This document shows positions 37,501 to 41,509 of a stretch of DNA of 64,000 bases, in pieces. Location of the stretch: NCBI GenBank assembly GCA_023238725.1, contig CM041536.1:13789271-13853270 (forward strand), given 5' to 3'. Both the position numbers and the translations under genes were made by a program. The notes under the pieces are model-generated. The model had not been told where the DNA came from. It saw only the letters and a list, made by a program, of their open reading frames with translations, and made no database searches. Numbering within the stretch: position 1 is the stretch's first letter; the number at the start of each line of letters is the position of its first letter. This DNA comes from Scortum barcoo. Lineage: Eukaryota; Chordata; Actinopteri; Centrarchiformes; Terapontidae.

Positions 37501-37885
37501 TTAAAAGCACATTTCTACATGCATCACTACCAACTTCAACACTTGTGTTTCATTTTAATATACCATAAGCTACTCTCTGGAAATGTACGGGAAACTGCAC
37601 TTTCCATTGCCAGTGTGTTGTGCTTGGAGTTAACTGGCTGCACAGTGTGATCCGACTACAGTGCAGGCATTGGTTTTTCATACCGAGCTACCCACAGGAA
37701 TGGAATAATGATGAGGGGAAGGCACATTTTCTGTCAGCTGTTCCTATTCCCCTCAGATCATTGCGGCTCAGGAGGAGATGCTGAGGAAGGAGCGAGAGCT
37801 GGAGGAAGCGCGCAAGAAGCTGGCTCAGATCCGACAGCAGCAGTACAAGTTCCTGCCCAGCGAGCTGAGGGAGGATGAGGGCTGA
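188..37885 (+). CDS. tln2: talin-2, 5'-partial, 50 coding exons
   Basis: Talin-2 links integrin beta tails to F-actin at adhesions and is recruited with vinculin, KANK and RIAM. Fifty exons, each with an acceptor AG and a GT (once GC) donor, join in one open frame of about 2280 residues plus stop. Human TLN2 is 2542 aa, so about 262 N-terminal residues (F0, F1, part of F2) lie upstream of the window. Order seen: rest of FERM F2, F3 with the integrin-contacting Trp in VKRWAASPKSF, unstructured linker with the calpain-type LQQQF site, Ala-rich helical bundles R1-R13 (R13 being the I/LWEQ actin-binding site), and a C-terminal dimerisation helix. Talin-2 rather than talin-1 is indicated by VVVKTKFVGGIAQ, the C-terminus LREDEG, the mir-190a hairpin in an intron, and tpm1 downstream. 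Whether this is a fish a or b duplicate cannot be told. Residue numbers in exon entries are estimates by length from the human protein. Confidence 0.96.
454..558 (+). CDS. tln2: tln2 exon (FERM F2/F3 junction)
   Basis: Encodes 35 aa starting EHKNCGEMTEIEAK and ending VSFFLVK, the F2-F3 junction (about 284-318). Acceptor cag ends at 453; donor gtaaga at 559. Phase 0 at both ends. Confidence 0.95.
559..2653 (+). other. tln2: tln2 intron with TG microsatellite
   Basis: Intron of about 2.1 kb between F2 and F3 exons. It holds a (TG)n run at 1507-1538 and a TCC-rich run near 2488-2500. The ORFs inside it show no talin or other recognisable protein sequence. Confidence 0.8.
1507..1538 (+). repeat. 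TG microsatellite
   Basis: Sixteen uninterrupted TG units in a tln2 intron. Confidence 0.95.
2654..2809 (+). CDS. tln2: tln2 exon (FERM F3, integrin-binding)
   Basis: Encodes 52 aa, EKMKGKNKLVPRLLGITK through WAASPKSFTL (about 319-370). It includes the membrane-proximal basic loop and the conserved Trp (TLN1 W359 equivalent) that contacts the integrin beta-tail NPxY region. Donor is gtactg, weaker than most in this gene. Confidence 0.96.
3514..3615 (+). CDS. tln2: tln2 exon (FERM F3 end), GC donor
   Basis: Encodes DFGEYQESYYSVQTTEGEQI to IDIILKK, finishing the PTB-like F3 fold. The reading frame and the next exon place the 3' end after AAG at 3615, followed by gcaagt, so the intron is GC-AG. 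Confidence 0.93.
3718..3794 (+). CDS. tln2: tln2 exon (head-rod linker start)
   Basis: 77 nt encoding KQSKDRFGLEGDEESTMLEE and SVSPK, the acidic start of the talin linker after F3. Donor gtgaga at 3795; the final Lys codon is split (aa|g) with the exon at 5036. Confidence 0.94.
5036..5219 (+). CDS. tln2: tln2 exon (linker with calpain site)
   Basis: 184 nt covering the disordered head-rod linker: STILQQQFNRVGRVEHGSVA, then a Gly/Ser-rich stretch to MHRGHMPPL. The LQQQF motif is where calpain-2 cuts talin-1 (between Q433 and its neighbour), so the cleavage sequence looks conserved. Donor gtgagt. Confidence 0.95.
5728..5841 (+). CDS. tln2: tln2 exon (R1 start)
   Basis: Encodes 38 aa beginning SLAQQALMGTINSSMQAVQQ and ending LPPLGHDL, the first helix of rod bundle R1. 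Acceptor atcag, donor gtaagt. Confidence 0.95.
6253..6361 (+). CDS. tln2: tln2 exon (R1)
   Basis: Encodes ASRVWVQNKVDESKHEIHSQ to VVNLTA, with the last Gly codon split g|gt. The acceptor is the AG at 6251-6252 after a CT-rich tract; using the later AG at 6259-6260 would delete conserved residues. Confidence 0.94.
7016..7224 (+). CDS. tln2: tln2 exon (R1)
   Basis: 209 nt encoding EPTETDYTAVGCAITTISSN through DLLRSVEPAAAE. It matches talin R1 helices 3-5, and the variant LAALMDDEVGSG is talin-2-like. Donor gtgaga. Confidence 0.96.
7448..7546 (+). CDS. tln2: tln2 exon (R1/R2)
   Basis: Encodes PRQTVLTAAGSIGQASGDLL to ETDEKFQ, at the R1-R2 junction near residues 636-668. Donor gtcgga is a weak match to consensus, but the frame is fixed by the next exon starting DTLMNLAK. 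Confidence 0.94.
8234..8401 (+). CDS. tln2: tln2 exon (R2)
   Basis: 56 codons, DTLMNLAKAVANAAAMLVLK to STSQLVACTK, forming part of the R2 bundle. Acceptor gcag at 8230-8233, donor gtactg. Confidence 0.96.
8759..9053 (+). CDS. tln2: tln2 exon (R2/R3, largest exon)
   Basis: 295 nt, the largest talin exon in the window. Encodes VVSPTISSPVCQEQLVEAGK through YDQATDTIMNVTENIFTSMG, spanning the end of R2 into R3. R3 is the least stable bundle of talin and the first to unfold under force to expose vinculin-binding helices. The Gly codon at its end is split g|gt. Confidence 0.96.
9054..10615 (+). other. tln2: tln2 intron, nothing recognised
   Basis: 1.56-kb intron between R2/R3 and R3 exons. Short ORFs occur on both strands but none has recognisable protein similarity or phase-compatible splice signals. 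A short poly-T run lies near 10082-10093. Confidence 0.6.
10616..10782 (+). CDS. tln2: tln2 exon (R3)
   Basis: Encodes EMVRQARVLAQATSDLVNAM through DATARMVEAAK, including R3 helices with talin-2-type MRSDAEAEVDVDNSKK. Donor gtaaga at 10783. Confidence 0.96.
11583..11711 (+). CDS. tln2: tln2 exon (R3/R4)
   Basis: Encodes GAAAYPENEDQQQRLREAAE to KKKLVNRLE, the R3-R4 transition. A TG-rich polypyrimidine tract precedes the acceptor. Confidence 0.96.
12805..12918 (+). CDS. tln2: tln2 exon (R4)
   Basis: 38 codons, IAAKQAAAAATQTIAAAQNA to QQLVHSCK, an Ala-rich R4 helix pair. No long ORF marks it because of its size, but splice sites (acag/gtataa) and phase fit both neighbours. Confidence 0.93.
13119..13232 (+). 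CDS. tln2: tln2 exon (R4)
   Basis: 38 codons, AVADSIPQLVQGMRSSQAQP to MASQSFLQ. Matches talin R4. Acceptor ttgcag, donor gtttga (a weak donor, frame-supported). Confidence 0.94.
13342..13476 (+). CDS. tln2: tln2 exon (R4)
   Basis: 45 codons, PGSKMVTSAKSAVPTVADQA to LRTATQK, ending R4 near residue 1042. Donor gtatct. Confidence 0.95.
13704..13832 (+). CDS. tln2: tln2 exon (R5)
   Basis: 43 codons, AHEACGPLEIDSALKTVQTL to LKPLPGET, starting R5. The acceptor is ttgaag after a TG-rich tract; donor gtcagc. Confidence 0.95.
13932..14034 (+). CDS. tln2: tln2 exon (R5)
   Basis: Encodes LEKCAQDLGSTSKAVGSSMA to GNEHYT plus a split Gly. The segment LLTCAAQGNEHYTG is characteristic of talin-2. Confidence 0.95.
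14035..15010 (+). other. tln2: tln2 intron, nothing recognised
   Basis: 976-nt AT-rich intron inside R5. I see no repeat of note, RNA gene or further exon in it. Confidence 0.6.
15011..15219 (+). CDS. tln2: tln2 exon (R5)
   Basis: 209 nt, VAARETAQALRTLAQAARGV to ESQQRLAQ, completing R5. Donor gtagca; the following intron contains a CT-repeat tract. Confidence 0.96.
15301..15337 (+). repeat. CT microsatellite
   Basis: Nearly uninterrupted CT dinucleotide run in a tln2 intron, broken once by a GTT. Confidence 0.9.
15685..15804 (+). CDS. tln2: tln2 exon (R6)
   Basis: 40 codons, VAKAVSHSLNNCVNCLPGQK to KLLVDI. The last residue is Ile where human talins have Ser (VDSLPP); the donor gtgagt at 15805 supports this end. 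Confidence 0.95.
15998..16195 (+). CDS. tln2: tln2 exon (R6)
   Basis: 66 codons, LPPCSKTFQEAQTDLNHTAA to GIEMAGHTQ, mid R6. Acceptor ttgaag, donor gtaggt. Confidence 0.95.
16709..16848 (+). CDS. tln2: tln2 exon (R6)
   Basis: 140 nt, SKDDQIQVIGNLKNISMASS to LAVAA with a split Arg (ag|g). Matches the end of R6. Confidence 0.95.
17389..17482 (+). CDS. tln2: tln2 exon (R6/R7)
   Basis: 94 nt, AVTESINQLITLCTQQAAGQ to NALRELE, at the R6-R7 border. Acceptor tttcag, donor gtagcc. Confidence 0.95.
17904..17993 (+). CDS. tln2: tln2 exon (R7, first half)
   Basis: 30 codons, AVRGLLDNPNEPVNELSYFD to SVMENSK, at the start of R7. In talin-1 the R7 bundle binds KANK proteins, which connect adhesions to cortical microtubule complexes. 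Confidence 0.95.
18113..18235 (+). CDS. tln2: tln2 exon (R7)
   Basis: 41 codons, VLGESMAGISQHCKTGDVVA to LCGLTEAAGQ, R7 helix region that packs against the inserted R8 module. Confidence 0.95.
18343..18660. repeat. AT-rich interspersed repeat remnant
   Basis: A block containing TTCAAGATTCAAGAATG then TATTGTCATTGCACAACA and GAAATTC, followed by AT-rich DNA with many AATATA words. This resembles a common fish repeat with a TTATTGTCAT...ACAA...GAAATT core. A shorter relative is near 43930. Family not assigned; boundaries approximate. Confidence 0.45.
19293..19436 (+). CDS. tln2: tln2 exon (R7/R8)
   Basis: 48 codons, ASYLVGVSDPNSQSGHEGLV to SSPSQ, entering R8, the four-helix bundle inserted into R7. 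R8 binds LD motifs of RIAM and DLC1 and also vinculin. Confidence 0.96.
19666..19827 (+). CDS. tln2: tln2 exon (R8)
   Basis: 54 codons, VLSAATIVAKHTSALCNACR to TANLVKTIK, the core of R8 including the VLSAATIVAKHTS vinculin-binding helix. Donor gtcaac. Confidence 0.96.
19979..20119 (+). CDS. tln2: tln2 exon (R8)
   Basis: 47 codons, ALDGDFSEENRNRCRVATTP to PAQISNE, finishing R8 and returning to R7. Donor gtgcca is weak but frame-supported. Confidence 0.95.
20826..21007 (+). CDS. tln2: tln2 exon (R7, second half)
   Basis: 182 nt, GSASQEPIIRSARSMLDSST to KSLITSI plus split Arg. Contains the WSILAGHSRTVSDSIK helix that completes R7 after the R8 insertion. Confidence 0.96.
21500..21790 (+). repeat. 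interspersed repeat with AAGCTAAGCTAA core
   Basis: Inside the intron 21008-21910. It contains GTACAGATCAAACAAACAAG, then GTGTTAGTCAGTGGGCTTTA, CCAGTCTTAATGCTAAGC and GGCTGCTGGCTG, ending near a GTGGTGTCAAG word. I recognise this word order from a very abundant percomorph repeat. No coding capacity; family name and exact ends not assigned. Confidence 0.65.
21911..22043 (+). CDS. tln2: tln2 exon (R9)
   Basis: 133 nt, DKAPGQRECDYSIDNINKCI to DDISME, the first R9 helix. In talin-1, R9 is the bundle that masks F3 in the autoinhibited state. Confidence 0.95.
22157..22258 (+). CDS. tln2: tln2 exon (R9)
   Basis: 34 codons, ALQEQLTSSVQEIGHLIDPV to AAQLGHK. Acceptor accag, donor gtgctg. Confidence 0.95.
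22375..22545 (+). CDS. tln2: tln2 exon (R9)
   Basis: 57 codons, VTQLAGYFDPLIVASVGLAS to GGGNPK, R9 helices close to residues 1733-1789. Confidence 0.96.
23203..23349 (+). CDS. tln2: tln2 exon (R9/R10)
   Basis: 49 codons, ASHTHDAISEAAQLMKEAVD to AESMGR. Donor gtgagt is followed by a short TG run. Confidence 0.95.
24345..24446 (+). CDS. tln2: tln2 exon (R10)
   Basis: 34 codons, LDEGTPPEPEGSFVDYQTTM to AITAQEM, R10. The Pro-rich TPPEPEGSFVDYQTT linker is a clear talin signature. Confidence 0.95.
24577..24696 (+). CDS. tln2: tln2 exon (R10)
   Basis: 40 codons, MTKSVTCPEELGGLASQVTV to ATAEPEE. Splits cleanly from the previous exon with phase 0. Confidence 0.95.
25379..25525 (+). CDS. tln2: tln2 exon (R10)
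   Basis: 49 codons, VGFQIKTRVQELGHGCIYLV to ARAVTEK, end of R10. The first codon is GTT (Val) where human has Ile (EEIGFQI). Donor gtaagc. Confidence 0.95.
25526..26561 (+). other. tln2: tln2 intron, nothing recognised
   Basis: 1.04-kb AT-rich intron between R10 and R11 exons. No RNA gene, repeat family or extra exon recognised. Confidence 0.55.
26562..26728 (+). CDS. tln2: tln2 exon (R11)
   Basis: 167 nt, VSLVLSALQAGNKGTQACIT to ESFADH plus split Arg. R11 contains a vinculin-binding helix and helps form the second integrin-binding site of the rod. Confidence 0.96.
27098..27281 (+). CDS. tln2: tln2 exon (R11)
   Basis: 184 nt, ESILKTAKALVEDTKLLVAG to SEDPETQ. Donor gtaatg. Confidence 0.96.
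27724..27849 (+). CDS. tln2: tln2 exon (R11)
   Basis: 42 codons, VVLINAVRDVAKALAELISA to QLKSAAK, near residues 2079-2120. Donor gtaaat. Confidence 0.95.
27850..29387 (+). other. tln2: tln2 intron with repeat remnant
   Basis: 1.54-kb intron. Around 28188-28255 the words AAGTCAGATTTATTTATGTA, GCACAACAA and TTTTTTACAAAGTG resemble a widespread fish repeat core (TTTATTTATATAGCAC...CAAAGTGCTTTACA). The rest shows nothing I recognise. Confidence 0.45.
29388..29504 (+). CDS. tln2: tln2 exon (R11/R12)
   Basis: 39 codons, VMVTNVTSLLKTVKAVEDEA to CIKQELT. Donor gtaaga. Confidence 0.95.
30047..30232 (+). CDS. tln2: tln2 exon (R12)
   Basis: 62 codons, VFQSKDVPDKSTTPEEFIRM to SDMLTTCK, within R12, a partner of F2/F3 in talin-1 autoinhibition. 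The start GTG at 30047 follows acceptor tcag. Confidence 0.96.
30681..30788 (+). CDS. tln2: tln2 exon (R12)
   Basis: 36 codons, QAAYHPEVSEELRSKALQYS to LEQVLQ. Followed by donor gtcaga. The next exon begins with another VLQ, so QVLQ|VLQKP is read across the junction where human has HVLVILQKP. Confidence 0.94.
30789..31954 (+). other. tln2: tln2 intron, nothing recognised
   Basis: 1.17-kb AT-rich intron in R12 with a short TG run near 30838-30860. No further exon or RNA gene recognised. Confidence 0.55.
31955..32060 (+). CDS. tln2: tln2 exon (R12 end)
   Basis: 106 nt, VLQKPVPEQKQQLAVHSKHV to QTAEAMK with a split Gly (g|ga). It ends R12 at about residue 2292. Donor gtgcgg is weak. Confidence 0.95.
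32821..32826 (+). CDS. tln2: candidate 6-nt tln2 microexon
   Basis: ATGGAG is bracketed by a long CT tract ending ctgcctcag and by a consensus donor gtaagtga. Upstream and downstream exons join at phase 1, so a 6-nt insertion keeps the frame and changes K-G-S into K-D-G-G-S. It would lengthen the linker between R12 and the R13 actin-binding bundle by two residues. A branch-point-like ctaat lies at 32759-32763 with no AG between it and the acceptor. The TGC just upstream of the AG is the kind of motif the neural splicing factor SRRM4 uses. No expression evidence is available here. Confidence 0.6.
33320..33444 (+). CDS. tln2: tln2 exon (R13 start, ABS3)
   Basis: 125 nt; after a split Gly it reads SECVDPEDPTVIAETELLGA to LKPRAKPK. 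It begins R13, the I/LWEQ-type actin-binding site. Cys replaces the Trp found in human talins (TEWVDPEDP). Confidence 0.95.
33445..36049 (+). other. tln2: tln2 intron hosting mir-190a
   Basis: 2.6-kb intron, the largest in the tln2 segment. Apart from the mir-190a hairpin at 35281-35365, preceded by a C-rich stretch near 35218-35246, I see no exon or repeat. Confidence 0.85.
35281..35365 (+). ncRNA. mir190a: microRNA mir-190a hairpin
   Basis: The 5p arm starts at 35295 with TGATATGTTTGATATATTAG, the miR-190a mature sequence (22 nt, to 35316). The 3p arm at 35332-35352 starts CTATATATCAAACATATTCC and pairs with it across a loop of about 15 nt. The lower stem TGCAGGGCTCTGT/ACAGTGTCCCGCC also pairs partly. 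A CNNC motif (35370-35373) lies about 18 nt beyond the 3p end, as favoured by Drosha processing. MIR190A lies in a TLN2 intron in mammals, same strand, so it is probably cut from the tln2 primary transcript. The arms appear unchanged from the human ones as I recall them. Confidence 0.97.
36050..36175 (+). CDS. tln2: tln2 exon (R13)
   Basis: 42 codons, QADETLDFEEQILEAAKSIA to RELVAQGK. This actin-binding helix is essentially the same as in human talin-2. Donor gtcagt. Confidence 0.97.
36281..36343 (+). CDS. tln2: tln2 exon (R13, short)
   Basis: Only 21 codons: VGCNQANAVDDGQWSQGLIS then A. Flanks have acceptor ttcag and donor gtaagt. The residues CNQ stand where human talins have SIP/AIP in an otherwise conserved helix-loop. 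Confidence 0.93.
36441..36623 (+). CDS. tln2: tln2 exon (R13, I/LWEQ core)
   Basis: 61 codons, ARMVAAATSNLCEAANASVQ to SEAMRRLQ, the conserved core of the I/LWEQ actin-binding module shared with Hip1R/Sla2. Confidence 0.97.
36715..36840 (+). CDS. tln2: tln2 exon (R13/dimerisation)
   Basis: 42 codons, AAGNAVKRASDNLVRAAQKA then SVVVKTKFVGGIAQ. KTKFVGGIAQ is the talin-2 form (talin-1 has KEKMVGGIAQ). Confidence 0.97.
36841..37756 (+). other. tln2: last tln2 coding-region intron
   Basis: 916-nt intron before the terminal exon. Nothing recognised apart from A- and T-rich runs. Confidence 0.6.
37757..37885 (+). CDS. tln2: tln2 terminal exon (dimerisation helix) and stop
   Basis: 42 codons plus TGA: IIAAQEEMLRKERELEEARK to FLPSELREDEG. 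This charged helix forms the antiparallel talin dimer needed for actin binding. It ends EDEG as in talin-2. Human talin-2 has FLPTELREDEG. Confidence 0.98.
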   Translation: MIAAQEEMLRKERELEEARKKLAQIRQQQYKFLPSELREDEG

Positions 37886-38054
37886 TTGGCTGAGTGGGTG
37901 GGACGTGCGGCGCGCAGGCGAGACCCGTCGTAGGGAGATGTTGCCGATGTACGATTGGCTGCTTTTGCTCTCATATAAGCGAGGAATATACAGCACTTGA
38001 AACAGGCCTGTTTGATGAGAAAAACAAGTGCCTGTGCCCTATAGTAATGTATGT

Positions 38055-38088
38055 TGTGTGTGTGTGTGTATGTGTGTGTGTGTGTGTG
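38055..38088 (+). repeat. TG microsatellite
   Basis: Near-perfect TG repeat in the tln2 3'UTR, interrupted once by TATG. Confidence 0.9.
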
Positions 38089-40020
38089 ACGTGTGTATGT
38101 ATTTGTCAGTGAATGCCATTGACATTCAATATGAGACGGGTGTTACGGTTGAGACAGTATGATAAAGTGTAGTGTATGATAAACGTGTCATTGCTTTGTG
38201 AGTGTTACTGCATCATGAGCATTGCTGACTGTTACAATCATGAACTGAAGATGTTGCAAATGCAGAAATCCTCTATAATTGTTTAAAGGTTCTATATTTG
38301 AAAGTTTAGAGCGAATAGAAATGAACTGACAATTTCTTTGTAACTGGCAGAACAAACCTAAGCGTCCATAGCTTGTAATCTAAATGTAAAAAACCTCAAA
38401 GAGTTCATTAAAAAAAGGCAGGTGGGTCAGGGGGGTGGGTCTCATTTCACCACTGGCTTGCATGCACCGTAATGTCTATACATATCAATGAAGCTACTAA
38501 CCAATAGAGTAGTGTAGAGTGGAAAGGCCCTTGTATTTTACTAATTACAATGTGAACTTGAGGCTTTGGTAGCAAATCTTTGGAAATCAAAGTTTCTGAT
38601 TTAACTAGGTTGTTCAGCTTGACGCCAAACAGTGAGGGGCTCTGATTGGAGTAAATGTAAAAAGAAAACAAACAAAAAAAAGAGACCACTGGCCAACACT
38701 AGCTATAAAGATATTTATTCTTGACTTTTTTTTAAGAACAAATTAAAGAGACAGGTGTAATCTATGTATTCAGTGAATCTGGACTACATGTGACCAAATA
38801 TGTCATGCTGCTTGCACATCACGTCACTTCACGTTACCCCACCAGCTCTCCACTCACACACGCAGAGCTCTGTAAGGAATATATGTTTACATTATTTGTC
38901 ACGTTTGTTCCCTCGTGTCTACGTCTTTTAATTCCTCTCCCATTAACACTGGCCAGATTTTGTTTGGGTACCCACTGTACTGTACTGCACACACACAAAC
39001 ACATAGACACACATACAGTTATTCTCCACCAGTCTCTGCCCTGTCATGGTAAAGGCATTTTCACTTGTGACTGACTGTCTATAGCAATACATTACTCTGA
39101 ATATTCTAGCAAGACAATAATGGGAGTCTGCGCTGTTATTGGTTGAAATTACTGGTTGTGTGCAATGATATTTGGCTTTGGGCTCTTGAATGAGATGATC
39201 ATACGTTACGCACTGAAGTTGCTCATAAACATACCGAAGAAGGCAATTTAAAGCTTCCATTACATTAAATGTAGGACATTCTCCTAATAAACTAGAAGGA
39301 AATAGCTTCGAGCTCTGACTGAGGAAACTAATTCAATGGGTTTTTTTTCTTTAGTATATTAATGTTTAATATATTGGAAATTTGAAGCAGTTCATCTCCT
39401 CAGTCTGTCCATGCCAGTGTCTGGTCTGCATTGTGTACTAGTGCCTTACTTGAGTCTGCCCTGCGAGCAGCTGAAGATCAGGCTGGGTGGGAGCCTGAGC
39501 CTTGTCCTCTCTGGATCAGAACATTATGCCAGTGTAAATCCCCATCGGGGTCTTAATAAACTGTCACCTAATCCTTTGCCATACAATACAATGCCTTGGC
39601 TGGTGGCCTACTTGCCTACAATGTTATAATGCTGATATAAAAGGGCATCTGTGGATACCTTAGGACTTAGAGACCATATCGAAAGACTAACACTAGACTG
39701 CATTCCATGAGCATGTGGCAATTTGTGTTTTGAAGTCAAGAAATTGTTGAGATCATTATGCCAAGTCCCTCCTAAAAGTTGGACTGAACTTCCTTGTTTC
39801 ATTGTCTAACCACTATAAGTTTTTATCAGTAAATGTAAGAGTTACCCTGAAATATATTGTCTAACTGATTTGTGTGAGTATTAACGGAAGTAGAAAAAGT
39901 TATTAGCTCTGTTATGAATAGGTGTTGTGCTTTCTTTAACAGACTGCATTAGTTTCATGATTTGATGCGGTATGTATAATATTTATCTGGTCACAAAAGT
40001 ATTTTTTGTATTCACCAAAA

Positions 40021-40026
40021 AATAAA
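40021..40026 (+). terminator. tln2: tln2 poly(A) signal
   Basis: Canonical AATAAA, followed within 40-70 nt by a T/GT-richer stretch (ACTTTGTCCTTCCTCTTGTC). Best candidate for the main 3' end; similar hexamers upstream at about 39287 and 39554 are alternatives. Confidence 0.55.
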
Positions 40027-40045
40027 GAGTTTCAAACAACCAGTA

Positions 40046-41200
40046 CCGCAAGATTACTTTGTCCTTCCTCTTGTCAGTGCGTCGGGTTGAAGAAGGGGAG
40101 GTCTGACAGAAGAAAGTGTCATCCTGCATTCTTTCCAGCAGATGTCAGTATTATCCTTCATAGTTCAGTCAGAGGGGTCAGGGGGATGTTTGGAGAAATA
40201 TGTTCTACTGGAAGGATTGTCAAAGTTAGCCAGACCAAATATGGACATAGTGGATGTGCTTTTTTCCCCTCTTGGTTCACAGACCAGACCTTGAAGTATG
40301 CAGTGATTCCCATTTAGATGTTTTGGTTCACATTCATTCTGCACTCTGGGCTACACAGCTAAAGCCTCTGTGGGGCTCTTGAGAAGACGCCTCATGTTGA
40401 CATTTCGTTGTTCGTCGCTACTGGTGATGACTCAGACTTGAGTTTTTTCTTTTTTCTTCAAGTGATGCAAAACTTACTTCACTGAGGCTGATCCATCTTC
40501 TGTGTCATCAGCAATGTAGGGGCCGAGTGTGTAAAGGATGGTTAGAGGTGGCCAGCACAATACACTGACTTGTCTTAATGAGCACCATATTTGGTTGTTT
40601 GAGTGTTTTGGTCTCATGCAAGGCCAGGCCACACAGTGGAGAGGGGAAACCATGTGTTTTTTACTGGGAGTGCCCATCTATTACTCACCCTCTCTCCCTT
40701 CAGTCAAAAGGGCCAGGAGGATGTTTGTCTGGTTAACTTTGGCATTTGTGTGGAACTATCAAAACCTCAGCAAATTAAACATCTAAAGCAGATTTGTGGT
40801 CTGGTGGCATTTGTCATCCTATTGCCCTGGACCTCATGGTTTCAGAGTGATTAGCAAAGCACTTTGTTGTAGCTATGATCAAGTTTCCCCAAAGGTCCTG
40901 CATTTATAGCCTTTTTCTACAACATTTCCATTTGGCAGAAGAAGAACCAAGGTCAGCATGATGGTTGAAATTAAAAATATAAAATATTTTAGGAATAGGA
41001 TTTTTTCATGCACTCAATCGCCCCTCTGTTCACAGGAAGAAAAAAAAATCTTAATAACAGAGTGGAGAAGTGGATCAAATGCAGATGCTTCCATATAGGT
41101 GAGAAGCATTTTCTTTGCATGGTTTGGGTCCACCTGTCCCCTTAAGGTGTGATACAAATCAATAGAAAGTTATTCTGAGTGATCACTTTTATACTTAAAT
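40046..41200. other. intergenic, nothing recognised
   Basis: Sequence after the tln2 poly(A) signal. ORFs on both strands are short and have no recognisable protein features or splice-compatible neighbours. Confidence 0.5.
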
Positions 41201-41233
41201 GAAATACTTCAATCCTGATAACAAAGGTCTCCT

Positions 41234-41505
41234 TTGAGGGACCATGCTTGCATCCACAGGGCACAAGAGGTCACTAAATGGTTTAATGAGCATGTAAACT
41301 ATGTGAATCATATGCTATGGCCTTGTCAGTCACCAGATCTCCAATCAACTGAAGACCTATGGGAGATTTTGGATCGACGTGCCAGACAGTGCTCTCCACC
41401 ACCATCATCAAAACACCAAATGAGGGAATATCTTTTGGAAGAATGGTGTTCATCCCTCCAGTAGAGTTCAGAGACTTGTAGAAGAGACACTCTCCTTTAA
41501 TTTTT
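41234..41505 (+). mobile_element. Tc1/mariner transposase fragment, broken
   Basis: A 76-codon open stretch contains IHRAQEVTKWFNEH, then LWPCQSPDLQSTEDLWEILD and RRARQCSPPPSS. This is the C-terminal catalytic part of a Tc1-like DDE transposase, with the WPxQSPDLxxxExLW motif. The usual DNA of the DNxxxH block reads DHACIH. After EEW the frame shifts, and a TAG lies in the continuation PPVEFRDL. The N-terminal DNA-binding domain and first catalytic Asp are not seen. It is a dead remnant; terminal repeats were not located. Confidence 0.85.
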
Positions 41506-41509
41506 CACC

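Larger units (their letters stand above)
37886..40045 (+). other. tln2: tln2 3'UTR
   Basis: About 2.15 kb of AT-rich non-coding sequence from the stop codon to just past an AATAAA at 40021. It includes a TG microsatellite at 38055-38088. AATAAA also appears near 39287 and 39554, so shorter forms are possible. The end is inferred from the signal only. Confidence 0.65.

Noticed and set aside
188..37885. Assignment to talin-1
   Set aside because: C-terminal EDEG, KTKFVGGIAQ, the mir-190a host intron and tpm1 as neighbour all point to talin-2.
38041..38112. Repeats resembling a CRISPR-like array
   Set aside because: These are dinucleotide TG repeats without spacers, in a eukaryotic 3'UTR.
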